From Seriola aureovittata (Eukaryota > Chordata > Actinopteri > Carangiformes > Carangidae), in contig NC_079378.1 in the NCBI RefSeq assembly GCF_021018895.1, positions 25,974,160 to 26,038,159 on the forward strand: a DNA stretch of 64,000 bases, in the 5' to 3' direction. Positions 12,447 through 25,014 of the stretch are shown here, piece by piece (position 1 is the first letter of the stretch; each line of letters opens with the position of its first letter). Made by a program: the position numbers and the translations under genes. The notes below the pieces were generated by a model. It saw nothing but the letters and a program-made list of their open reading frames with translations. It was not told the DNA's origin and made no database searches.

Positions 12447-15169
12447 GTCTTTTCATTGCAATCCTGAAATGCCACATTGCCATGGATGTTAGGTGAAGTA
12501 TTTTTGCCAAATCATAGTTTTAATAATCACACAAAAGGCAAATCAGGAGAATGCAGTAATCATCTGTGCAGATATGTGCAAACACTGTGTGTGGCATACT
12601 GTGTGTGTGCATTCAAAGTCCAATCAGGCAACTTTGCCTGTAAATTTCCATACCTGCAGAAACATTGGAAACTGTTGTCAAGTCGACCATTTGTCTATAA
12701 CCATCTTTTTGTGACTTTTGTGTCCTTCAGGTTCTTTATGTCCATGATATAACACATGTTGTGGTAGAAATTCTGTATCAAATTTACAAAGCCCAACTAG
12801 GATAAAGTCGTTACACCAGTGTTGAGTGAATGTATTTCAGTGTGAGACTGTGACTGTCAGCCTGCTGGTGAGACAGGGAAGTGCTTCAGTTGTGTGAAAA
12901 AAAATGAATTCTCTTGGTCAATTCATGGAATCGATAACATTTGAAAACTAGTTCTAGTTTCGTCACCACAAAACCTGCTTCCACTTTACATATCCAGACA
13001 GAAAAAAGTCATTTAAACTCAGAACAATTGTCAATTTTCTCCCCTCTGGAGTTTGTAAGATAATCCTTGTCACAGACAGACACTCAGATCTAGCTTGGAT
13101 GCTTTGGAGAAAATTGGTAAGATGTATCACAGAAATTCAATGCTTCAAATTTGATTGTGATTTTTCTGTGCAGGGTAAACCATCACATGCTGCACACATG
13201 CTCCCAAGTGGTTGGAGAACCAATTTGTTAGGCCTCTGACAACAGACGAGCTGGCTAGATGAGAACACACAGGTCTTAGCCTTGATGTTAAAATACATTT
13301 GTCATATCTGTGTGGACCAAATTTATTTATGTTCAGTATTTTTTTGTTTTTGTTTTTGGTTCACAGCTTCATCACGATTTGATTCTTGGTGAATGTTGAA
13401 ATGTTGTGACCAACTGAGCGAGGACTTGATCACAGATTCAGTCTCTGTTAAAATATCTGATGTGGATCCAAAGTGTATGTGATCATTTGAAAATAATGTG
13501 ATTCTGTTCTGGAGGTGGATTTTAAACATGGCTCCACAGAACACTACATGCACCACCTCATCTCCGTGTGTCTCAGCCTGTTTTTGTCAAACCAGAAGTG
13601 ACTCTTCCCCGGTGGATCTCAGTGAAAAGATTCCACTTGAGAGCAGTTCTCTGGCGTGCAGGCATGCAGGCACTTGTGTTCCATCAAAATGCTAATAATA
13701 TCCTCTGCAATATCCAGGGCAATATTATTGTAGTGCTAATTGGTGAAAAAAATTGTTGACAGGACCACCTGCCCACCCCACTACTCAATTATTTTTAATT
13801 ACAATGGCTGTAATAAAAGGGAACAAATTGTGTAATGATCAATGTTTCTTCAGTGAGGTGACAGTTTGCTCTTATTTGCTTTAGCACAGCCATGTGTGGC
13901 TCATTTAGATGGCAGGGAGATACTTGTGTTTTGAGTCGAGCTGCACTAAGTGAATGTGGGCCCTCAGGAGAGGAACTTCTCTCCCCTTGGTTTTGTGCTG
14001 CATGATTTATTCATCACGCCACGTCTGAAGAAGTGGGCTTTGGGCAGTTCACATGTGCAGATATGTGCTGCGCGGCTCCACACCTCCTTGTGGTTTCACA
14101 GTTGAGAACATTGCTTCGTCATACATGTGTGAGAACGAGAGAAGGGAGGCAGAGTGAAAAAAAATGCAAATTGAGGAGTATGTATGAATAGAGTAGCACG
14201 AAAAAATAATTGCAGAAGATTCGTCGAACCAAGTGGGAGGGAAAATCCCTTATTTCGAAACAATCCCTGTCTTCCAAATTGTCAAATTAACTTTTTCTGC
14301 AGCAGTGGCCAGTGAGAGGGGGTAATTAATGGCTTCTTTTTGGGAGTTCTTTCCTAGTATGTCTCAGTTTTTCTGGCTGCCTTCAAAGTGATAATGCTCG
14401 CCGGCTGTTGCCCCTGGGGACTGCTCCATCTTATTAACTCGTCTGGGGAGACAGGGCTGCCATGCAGCCTGCTTTACTGCCTGCAGGGATGGAGAATGAC
14501 CACTAAGTCCTACGCTGTCTTCTTCTGTCCCAAACATTTACTGTGTTTCTTTTTATTCACATGAGGGTCCGTGTGCGTGTGTGACCTTGCATATCAATGC
14601 AAAGAGGGAGCAGTTAAACAGAGACGATTATTAAATATATTCACTCAGTGTTTGTGGTGGATCACACCTTCAGTCAGAGTTAAAGAAGGAAAGGAAGCAG
14701 GTTGTGAGCAGAGATGTTTGACTTGTTAACACTAGGTACAGCTCCGACACTAGACTCCTCAGTCTCCCGAATTAACTTCACTGTGTGGACTCATTTTTCT
14801 GTTATCAGGCGTGAGGCCAGGGATTGTTGTGATACTACAACCTGAGCTGGCAGCCTGTCGTGACTGAATGAATGTAGCTGATAGTGGAAACCCTAAATTT
14901 TCTGATGACATTGACAGAGAAACTGTATTGAATGTGAAGCAGTCACCGATACGCTTAATAAGGTCAGTATCAGTGCAGATACTGAGCCCATTTGTGAGCG
15001 CAGTATAACAAGTGTCAGACCAACAGAACAGAATATATTCAGAGTCCCGGGGTCATCCTGAGCTGCCTCCACACAAAAAAGGCCTGTCATTGAGATTGTA
15101 TTTAAGTGGACACATGAACATGACAAACAAAGCCAGGAAGAAAAGAGTGTGAGGATGGAGGTACAGAGC

Positions 15170-15170
<1 letters not shown>

Positions 15171-15264
<94 letters not shown>
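15171..15264. repeat. (TG)n microsatellite
   Basis: About 94 bases of uninterrupted TG. Confidence 0.97.
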
Positions 15265-15265
<1 letters not shown>

Positions 15266-16090
15266 CCATGTCAGTTTTAGCATGTGCATTTGTTCATATT
15301 TTTTGATTTGGCCGTCGCTTGTAATAAAGCACAGACTCACCTGGCTCAGGTGAAAGTAGTGCAGCCTGTTGATTCTCACACAGAAAGTCTTTCTGAAAGG
15401 ACACTGAGGAAAGAGAACTGTCGCAGAACATTGAAATCTAAAAGCAAAGCTCTGCGCTCCTGTTTACTTAATGTTGAGCTGAGTTTGTATTTGTGGAGAA
15501 AATCAATCCTAAAAAGATTTTCCAAATGTAGACAAATTAGCCAGCATAAATTAGCCAGAGTATATTCATTATGCCTCTCTCAGCGGAGTACAGCATACAC
15601 TGCAGTGTCTTAATGTTTCACTGTGCTATCATAAATGTAATCATGTCTTCAATCTTGAAGCTTCTGATGGTGATCAACACTGTCTCCCAAATATATCGTA
15701 GCCTGCACCAAAAATGCAAGTAAACAGTAATAAAATGATTGTGTGACTCATTGAATCAGAGCAGAGATATTCCATTTATTTTATTATTTTAGCTGAACCT
15801 CAGTGTTGAGCCGCTCTGAGCTCATTTTTCAAACCACTTCTTATCCTGCTCATGTTCAGTTTCTGTGTTATTGTCCTGTCTTTCATGCACCAATAGATGG
15901 ATTATTATACATCCCTGTTTGTAATTGGAGGGCAGGTTAGACATGAGGATAATTAAAATAGTGTGTTGCTACTCCATCTATTTTCTGTTACTGTCTTGAC
16001 GTGTGTGTCTCAGTGTGTCTCTGTGCCCTCCTTTGTCCTCCAAGGTAATGTTGTTGATGGTGGCACTTACCGAGGACACAGATTTGCTGA

Positions 16091-16092
<2 letters not shown>

Positions 16093-16121
<29 letters not shown>
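16093..16121. repeat. (CA)n microsatellite
   Basis: About 14 CA units. Confidence 0.95.
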
Positions 16122-16342
16122 TTACAGAAGAACTTACTTATCTACCAGGGCAGATACAGCTGGTATAAATTATAATGTTATTCAGGGTTTAGATATATTT
16201 GGGATGTTAAGCATGACTCGAGTCAAGGTGAAGGTTGATGGTGAGGTTTTATATCATTGTGAATGGAATACTTAGTGTTATTAAATATGTGATTAATTGG
16301 TTAAACAAAGATGGAACGTAAACATTAGTTGCAGCCCAAAAG

Positions 16343-16390
16343 CAAGTTGCTTGCATTGCAGTGCTGACCCACTGCAATGCAAGCAACTTG
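16343..16390. other. perfect 21-bp inverted repeat with 6-base loop
   Basis: Bases 16343-16363 are the exact reverse complement of 16370-16390, with loop CTGACC (16364-16369). Pairing stops abruptly at both outer ends. No transposon ends or target duplications surround it. Confidence 0.97.
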
Positions 16391-19300
16391 GTGTACGTAT
16401 CTGATAAAAGCCAACAGAGATGAAGGATTATTCTCTCCTGAGGAACACTCACAGTAACAGTGGAGATAATGTTAGAGCTCAGACAAAGGACAACATTACA
16501 GGGGCTGACAGGTCGGGTTCCCAGCTGGCAAAGGCTGACCATACTAGGATCGTAGTATTGCCTCCAGCAACAGGAAAATTGGAATGACTGTGGCAAAGTC
16601 GTGGATACAAGAACCAGGGCGTGAGCAGGGAGCCATGTGTTTGTTACCATGAGTCTGGAGGCCAGTCCTCATTATGGTGGCTGGTAAAATATTACAGTTC
16701 AGCTGACACTGTCTAAGTGAATTGTCCAGAGCAGTTTTGACAGCGAGTGGAAGGCAGGGCTAGATTATGATGGATGATGACAACAGGGTGGTGCAGAAGG
16801 AGCATTGATGTGTTTTGTTGCTCATGCAAGAACTAATACATACACCTAATGTGATGGTGTGCAAACACACACAAATGGAGATGCCTGATGGGTATGTTAA
16901 AATGTTTTTCAAAATGATGTTGCAATTTTTCATACCTGCAGAATTCATCCAGGACCCAGACGTTCTTATGTCTCTGACTGACTTCTGCTGTGTCTGTTTC
17001 ACATGTAAAAAGAAATATATTCATTTTTGTTGTTTACCATTCCATCATGTGTCGTTCTCTGGAGACTTATCCAAACCCAAACAATTCGATTCCATTGCTT
17101 TCTTCACTTCCTATAAATACAGTTTTATTATTATTGGGCATGAACATGAATAGTTCTACTGGCAAGTGAAAAATTAATCAGTTTATTGATAAAAAGTTGA
17201 TTTCAGTCTTTCAAAGCTTCAGTCTCCTTTTTTCAATATAAAAACAGGCCGTGTAATATCAGAGAAAATATCATAGCAACAAAAAAAACCTTTCTTGTTT
17301 TTCTTGGAGAAAATCTGAACAGCTGCAGCAGACTGCTGACCAGCACACGCTGTCTTAACTTTCAGCTTACACCACATTGTCATTGTTGTACTGTTTGTTT
17401 ATGCGGAGAGAGAAAATGAAGCCTGTTTCTGATAGCTGTACCCAAGTATTAAAGGACTGGGCCTGAATCCTAACTTGTGATGTTCTGGAGGCTAAAACAC
17501 AGGAAAGGACGCAGTATGTGGATTACTGACAGACTCTTTTTCTTTCTCTCTGTTAACTCGTGTTTCTCCTCTTCATCTATGTGTCTGTTCACAATAAGTC
17601 AGGGTAACAACATCAGATGACTTGAACAAGAGATCCCCAAATGGCATAGAGTTTTCTCCTCCCACCCTTCTTCGTAGCAGATGGGACAAGGAGAACACTT
17701 CATCCCCAGGTTCACTGGTCCTTTGGCTTCTCCTGGCGTGGCCAATCCATCTCCCAGTAGTCACTCTAGCTTCTGGGTTCTTGCCCATTCTCCTTCCCTC
17801 TTGTCCTCCCTCCAAACACTGACTCATTCACTCATTTCCTCTCTCTCTCGCACGCTCATCCACTCTCCTCTTCCCAATTTGGCCACCAGGGAGGTGTGTG
17901 GCACTGGAGCAAGCATTATTGATAGAGCATCTGTTTAGACATGGTGCAGGATCTGTGGCATGTGGGCGAGCAGCTGGGGGTTCGAGCAGGGGAGACATTA
18001 TGTCATATTACATATCTCGAGATGTCTCGTTCGCTTGTATGCGTGCCCATTTCACAGGCACACACTCCCACAGACACCAAGAAACACAAACACATGCCAC
18101 CACCATCCACACCAACATTATTGTAGTCTCTGTCGTATTTGAAATTGTGAAAAGCCCAGGCTGCTTCTTTTTAAGGATGGTTGAAATAATATACAGACTG
18201 TGTGCTACAAGTTGTCTAATGTCACTACTGTGCAGCAGCAGTTACAAAAGTCAGTTTTAGTGGCAATTTCAGACCCGGGAGCCAAAGGCGAATATTCTGG
18301 CATCATGGCTTTATTGGGGCAGCGAGACAGACAGAGTGGCTCTATCCAGATAATCACCACACATCTCTTCTAGATGGCCAAACTTGTCAAAGCTCACGCA
18401 GCACACTGCCAATACATTTTCATCCTTGGCAGCTGAAAAAACAGAGGATTTTATGGTATTTTACACTGAACAAAGCATGTATTTTCATGATATGACATGG
18501 TGCATGAAGTGGCAATATTTTCATCAACTGTGCACCTTCTCTTTTCTTCTCTCAGTAGGTAAGGTGTTCAGATATCCTTATACTTCATTGCATATAGTCT
18601 AGGCTTCTGTATAAACTACACCTACAAACTATCATGATAACGAAACATTGAAAACACTGCTGCAAAGAAATCTGTCACAGGTCACAACAGACTTAAAAAT
18701 GGAAGACATAAAATAAAATTATATTTTCTAAAGTGAAGGAAACATTGAATAAATAAGGTAATAAAATGCTTTAAAATAAGACCTCAGTATGGGAAGGGGG
18801 TGGGGGAAGTGGTGGTGGGGGTAACTGACCACATGATCTAATGTCAGAATGACTTTATGAAGTTTGATGATGTTGACAAGCAGCGCTGTAGTCAAGTTTA
18901 ATATTCTGACTTAGATTCTGTGTAAAAGCATCACAGATAAAGAAACTGACAGAGCGTGAATGATGAATGAAAGGAGGATTTCTGTCTCTTCATCTTCACT
19001 AATGAAGCATTATTTTCACTGAGCAGCTCAGAGGCTAACAGCAGCTACCGGCAACTTTTAAGGTGGAATCTCATTGTCAACTAATCAATGCACCTTAATT
19101 GTTATTATGACAACTCTGACCAAATACATTTGTCTCTATTGGCTCTGTCACATGACATATGTTTTAGTGATGACTGGTTCTTCACACTCTTAAAAAATTT
19201 TTGAATTTCAACCAGGTTATTAACTGAATATTTTATTTCCTGATGGAGCATCGTTCCAGTGCACTGTGGAACCACTACACCCATGCTGGTGAAGTGAGCC

Positions 19301-22126
19301 CAGTCCTGGATCAAGCACACTGCACACTCTCATGTGTACCCTGAATGACAGGCACACAGAGAGGGCTGGTAGAAAGACTGATACAACAGGGTCAGTGGTC
19401 CACTGATGTGGCAGCCCACAGGGATTTGTCCAAGTATGACCAATATGACCAGTCTGACATGTGTAATATGCCGGTGGTTAGTGTGAATATCAGTATGTTA
19501 TAAAAATCTATCTAACTTGAGGATTGGTAGTTAAATCTACCTTTCTCTCTTCTCTTTACTCTTTCTCTCTCTCCCCCTCTCACCTCAGCCAGCTGTCACC
19601 ATGTATCTTCACTTAAACCATCATTTCAAATTAAAAGCCCTCTGCACCGTGTAAATGCAACTTCATGACATTGCAGTGGCAGCAGTGTATGTGTATGTAA
19701 GTGAAAGGGTCTTTGTTTAACATTGAGCTACATATACAGTATGTATACAGCACATGCAAGTGTTTCAGTATTTCTCACTTTCATTTTTATTTTTCAATTT
19801 CTTATCTCTGCTCATTCTTAAAAACCACCTGCTGTTTATTTGGCCACTCACTTGTGGTGAAGGTGTTCGTCTCACATGGGGAAGTGAGATATGCGACTGA
19901 CCTCAGTAAGTGTTTGATTAATAATGGCTGCGTTCCAATTAGCTGTTCTGTGTCCAGAGTCGTGGTATCGTGCGTGCTAGCTCACTGAGACACTAGAAGC
20001 TATCGCTGATGCACTGTTAAAAAAAAAAAAAAAAAAAAAAAACCTTTAAAAAAACTGTAATATTCCAGCAGCTGGGGCACCAGAAAAATACTGGAAAATA
20101 ATGGATCTCATAAAAATACAGTAATTTTCCGTAATTAAAATACAGTTTATAGCTTTAATTTTACATGAGATTTTCCGTATTTTCGGGGCTTTTTAATGTT
20201 TAATAAAGACCATTTACCCATATAAAAACAATGAAATTACCTATAAATAAGGTCTAACATTGTTATAATACAAATAATAAGGCTTAAAATTGCAGAAAGA
20301 TACTGTTATTAATTGGTTTTTATTACATAATTTTACATAAAAAACGTGTATATTAATTCATATTTGATGTAATAAAATGATATACCACACATAAAAACAT
20401 TTGATTTCTCTTTCAAAAAATGTCCAAAAACTGTTGAAAACCTCGGTAGGGGGTTTAAAATTGCAACAATCTACTGTTAATTTTTGTTTTTTTACAGGTA
20501 ATTTTATATAGATTTCTTGTATATTTAACATACCTTTCATGTTAAAAAAGTATTTTATTAACAGTATCTTAGCCTGTTTTGGTAAAAACCTAAAGACCTT
20601 TGGTTATATAACACTATAGGTATACCTAGTCCATAGGGAGATGGAAGTCCAAGGTTTTGAAAAGTCCATTGCAATAAAAGTGTATAATAAAAGTTTATTA
20701 GTCAAGATGTTTCCAAGGTGCTGCCTCCTTCTGTCCTGTCCACTAGCTGTTGATGCAAGGGAGCAGCAAGGGCGCAGCAAATGTTACTGTATGTGGACCA
20801 AGAGTTTCGCCAGGTTGGATGGACTGAGTTGCAGCAATTAACCTAACACCAGCATCAGGGAGAGAGCAGAGATAACAATTATTATATGATCAAAAGTTGT
20901 TTCATTGAAACTAAAGTTGTGATGAGAAATATTTATTAAAATTTATATCACAATATTTTTAGAATTTTTGACAATAACGGTATACAGTATTTCACAGCAC
21001 CAAAATACTTAAAATAAAAACCAGTAGTGTCGGCTTAGGACTGGGAAATATATGGATATTATAGTATTGTCTTTTGTCTCTGGCTGCATTAAGTGATATC
21101 ATTTTCTGAACTTACCAGACTATTTTATAATTTTCCTTTACACACTTAGTCAGTACTGATGACTATTTATCAAAAATCTCATTGTGTAAATATTTTATTA
21201 AAAGCACCAATGTCATCCCCACAATATAACCTAACAAGTAGTCAGATGAACAGGTAACCAAATAAAATCTAGTTTTCAAATAAACTCCCAGTGCCTATAT
21301 AATTTGCATGTCAACAAAACATAATGTACAAAATTTTAGAGAATATAATTACTATGTTCCTCATTTTAAAATTCCATCCATTCATCCGTTATTGATCAAA
21401 ATGTTCATTTTTTGAGCTCAATCCACCCGATCCGCCGAGGTTAATGCGATCCACACAACTAACTAGTGTTAATGTTAAACCCTTTTTTACACAGCCTGTT
21501 CAAGGCGGGAATACTGTGCTTTGCAGTTCTGTGTACAACATTTAAGTCAACATTTACTGGAAGTGTGTATGAATTTGTGTTTGTATGGAATTACTCACCA
21601 GAAAATGAGCAGACAGAATACAGAAATAGATCCACGTGAAGGCTCATGGATCTACCAACACCAGTACAAGGCTAAGCTGAACTTGGTAGCTTTTAAATGG
21701 GCCAAGCTCAATGTCCTAACACTTGAAAAAAGAAAAAGTTTTAAAAATGTATTTATTTATTCACAATGTAATCATCATTCACTTTTTCTAGAGTTGTATA
21801 TCTTACCTAGAAAAGTAATAATGTCAAGGATTCAGCTGAGGACCACTCAACTGCAGGACCTCAGGACCACTGGACATATCTGGCTCAGCCTGCTGGACAG
21901 CACAACATAGGCATTTACTGACTGAACAGATGTTCCACAAATGCAACAGGAGTACATCTTTTAACACCGGTCAAACAGCCATAACATTATAATCATCAAC
22001 AAATGAACAGTATAACTTAACTAAGGTAAATATGACACTTTGGCCTGAAATACAGTATGTTCTGGCATGCAAAATCAGGCACCGCGTTTTTCTCAAAACA
22101 CTCAACAGCCACTACACAGGCGATGT

Positions 22127-22270
22127 CACTTCAAAGAGGAGAAAAAAGCGAGAGTCTGTAATATCTGCAAGCATAACACTGTCTTCCACGGCAAATTTCA
22201 ACCTCTGCAGCAACTGTGGCCGCCAAATGTTGGAGAAAAAAAGATTGTCCACAGACCGGCTGATAATGTT
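22127..22270 (+). pseudogene. possible BED-type zinc-finger remnant inside the AT-rich transposon
   Basis: One frame reads KKARVCNICKHNTVFHGKF with a C-x2-C pair and an HG, which is reminiscent of the start of BED fingers in hAT transposases and ZBED genes. A shifted frame continues NLCSNCGRQMLEKK, where a BED finger would have NL..HL...H. The second half lacks the histidines, so at best this is a broken finger. The resemblance is by eye and weak, and chance is a real alternative. Confidence 0.2.
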
Positions 22271-22481
22271 ACAGTCTATGAACCTAACAACGACAGAACT
22301 AGCTGTAAGTTACCTTGGAGCTAACGTTAGCCTAACGTTAAAGTATCTGGACACAGCTAAAATGCTTATCAATTTGCCCTTCACTGGCAACGTTAGCTAG
22401 TAGAAATTGAAAACACATAATCTACATAATTTCACATAAACAACATCATCTAAATAATTCCACTCATAAAAAATGTTTACC

Positions 22482-22690
22482 TTGATAAACTTGATTCCAC
22501 CTTTCCCTGGTAGCCGAAGACAAAGTTCTGGAGGATCAAGTTAGCCGACTGACTTTTGGAGGAGAGCAGAGAGTGTAGCATAGCTCACACACACAACTGT
22601 CCCGGAGCTCGAGGAGGCGGAGCCGAGTGCAATGCTCTGATTGGACGGCAAAGATTCAAACCTAATATTTGAATAAGGCGCCTTTCTGTC
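22482..22690 (-). promoter_or_regulatory. possible promoter and first exon within the transposon, minus strand
   Basis: This GC-richer island sits inside very AT-rich DNA. Read on the minus strand it shows an AT-rich TTCAAATATTA, a CCAATCA box, a GGCTCCGCCTCC GC-box-like site, then about 120 bases ending in ATCAAG followed by a GTAAAC donor-like sequence. This layout would suit the 5' end of a transposon-borne transcript. Nothing shows that it is active. Confidence 0.2.
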
Positions 22691-24303
22691 CAGGGTGTGA
22701 CCTCAAATTTAAAATGCATATATTTATTACAACCCGTTTTCCAAATATTGACTTTACCTTAAAAGTATAATGGGGAAAAAATCTGATAAAAATGAAAAAA
22801 AAAAATTTTATATAGTTTTTATACAGTTTTTATACAGTTTACCACTGCTTATACATGTTATACATTGACAAAAACACTTTTATTCAACATTTTTTTTTTG
22901 AAAAATTCTGTAATTACACAAGATTTTTGTAAATTAACAAACAAATCTCAATAAAATTACGGAACAAATACTTCTTTTACTGTTAATTGTCAGTAATTTT
23001 ATCTCATTTTATAATCTTTTTACAGTATCGAACTTGAATTTAACAGTTTGATCTCTTAAATAACAAATAAATACTTGTGAAATTACGATAAATTTGCAAA
23101 TGTATTTTAACAGTATTTTTATGTGAAAAAAAAACGTAATTTTCTTTTTAAAAAATGGAAATTTTATGGTTATTCACAGTTACGGTGTTTTCTTGTTATT
23201 TTACATTCGACATGTAAAATCACAGTCTAATTTTGTAATTTTATTAATATTTTCATGTATTTTAAAAATACAGGAAAAGTCTGTAAAATATACAGTAAAA
23301 ATTCTGTTAAATTACAGATTTTTTTTTACAGTGTGTTATTAGTAGCACCTGTGCTTCTCCTACTACGACAAGTTACAGTGTCTGCTGTGAAAAACACTCA
23401 TGTCCACCTGCACTTTTGGATTTCAGTCATTTTTCCTGATTAGACCTCGAGACCAGACCATGATTGATTGACATCGAACCATCCTGCTAGTTTTATCACA
23501 CCTGTCGCTGCAGCATACACATTTAGGTTTGTGATTAATGCAAGCAGTTTGTGACCTCACTTAATTCACAGCAAGGCTCCACATATCTTCAGTCTTATCT
23601 GAGGTTTAATCAGCCAGAATAACTGGAAACACCTGTGTGAGTGTGCAGGACCGTATTCAACTAATTTGGTTCATTAGGCTTCGGATCAGTGCGGGCATAT
23701 ATACACTGTGATTGAGTGACACCTCCCTGACTATTTAGGTAAAACAACTTACACCTTTATGATTTACAACACATAGCACACTTCAACATTTGCTGCAGTG
23801 ATAAAAGTTAATTCAGTATTTCCCTTCAAGATGAGCCACAGTGATGATCTCATTAATGAGAGTAAAATAAATTCTTCAAACAGTCCGTCGACCAAAAATT
23901 CACTTTTCTTATAAACTCAAGACACTTTTAGCAATGTTTGGTAAAAATTTTGTTATCAACAACGTGGCAGTGACTACAGCTACAATATGCTGCCTTTGCT
24001 AAATTTGTCTAAATTAATCTAAATTTATTCTCCATATGACACAAAATATTCTCATATCAATATACTGCTTGTGTAAGTGACAATGTCTTCTAATGATATT
24101 GTATATATTGCCAATAATAATAATATTGTATGTTGATAATATTATATGTCAGTCTCTTACCACTAAGGAGGGGGAATATCACAAATATTCATTTCATCAG
24201 ATTTCAGGCTTTTTTTTTTCCTTTTTTTTTTTTTACGACATTGAAGACCCATTTGGTGAATCTTGTTTTTCAAGGGAACAACTTCATGGTTTAAGTATTT
24301 AAA

Positions 24304-24351
24304 TGTGCACACCTGATCTTTGTGTTAAGTGGCAGAGATCAGGTGTGCACA
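24304..24351. other. perfect 16-bp inverted repeat, 16-base spacer, with AGGTGTG half-sites
   Basis: TGTGCACACCTGATCT at 24304-24319 is the exact reverse complement of AGATCAGGTGTGCACA at 24336-24351. Each arm contains AGGTGTG, the core of a T-box half-site, and CACCTG, a Snail/ZEB-type E-box. Binding is inference only. Confidence 0.95.
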
Positions 24352-24831
24352 CTCATTTCATCAAATTGAAAAGCTGTCATTTTAAGCAAACAGCCTCCAC
24401 TGAATAGGTGCAGGTGCAAGTCCAGATGAAGAGTCTGGTAATTTCACCTATTTCTCTGTAGCAAAGCTCGTCTCTGTATGTTGTGTTAGAAATGTCTTTC
24501 TTTCTTTTATCAGTTCATGATGTGCGTGGCTGTGTGGAGGTAAATGTAATGTCACGTCAGTTATGTCCAGTCATTCCTCCACTGCTGTTCTGTGTCTACT
24601 GACGCTCAATCTCATTAATTACATTAATTACATTCAATCCTTATTTTTACCACTTTTTCACTCGATGTATTAACAAGGAGGAAATGCAATAAAGGGTGAT
24701 TGACCTGTTTTGTTGTTGTTGTTCTTCTTATTATTATTATTTTGTTTTTGCATAGATAATGACTTTATATTTGCATCTGCCACTTCTCATTTAAATTCCA
24801 CTAAATTTCCTTTCCAAAAGAAAGTAGCTGA

Positions 24832-25014
<183 letters not shown>

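Larger units (their letters stand above)
20012..23333. mobile_element. AT-rich DNA transposon with CACTG termini, probably CACTA/EnSpm-like, non-autonomous or decayed
   Basis: The left end reads CACTGTTAAAAAA and is followed by ACTGTAATATTCC. The right end, read on the other strand, is CACTGTAAAAAAAAATCTG followed by TAATTTAACAG. The two ends are thus inverted repeats. Inside each end (about 20050-20620 and 22690-23330) there are many copies of ACAGTAA, CCGTAAT and TTACAGT-type motifs in both orientations, typical of subterminal transposase-binding arrays. Fish EnSpm elements, from memory, have CACTGTAAAAA ends. A 3-base target duplication is not evident: ATG precedes and TGT follows, with only TG shared. 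No intact transposase frame exists. The middle holds a GC-richer island at 22500-22660 and short open frames. Confidence 0.62.

Noticed and set aside
11247..12467. 406-codon open frame on the + strand
   Set aside because: It lies over a CA tract and a long pyrimidine-rich stretch, which cannot easily form stop codons. The product is Ser/Leu/Phe-rich with no domain.
17890..18000. tRNA/SINE-like stretch with GGGTTCGAGC
   Set aside because: A B-box-like word is present, but there is no convincing A box, no cloverleaf and no tail.
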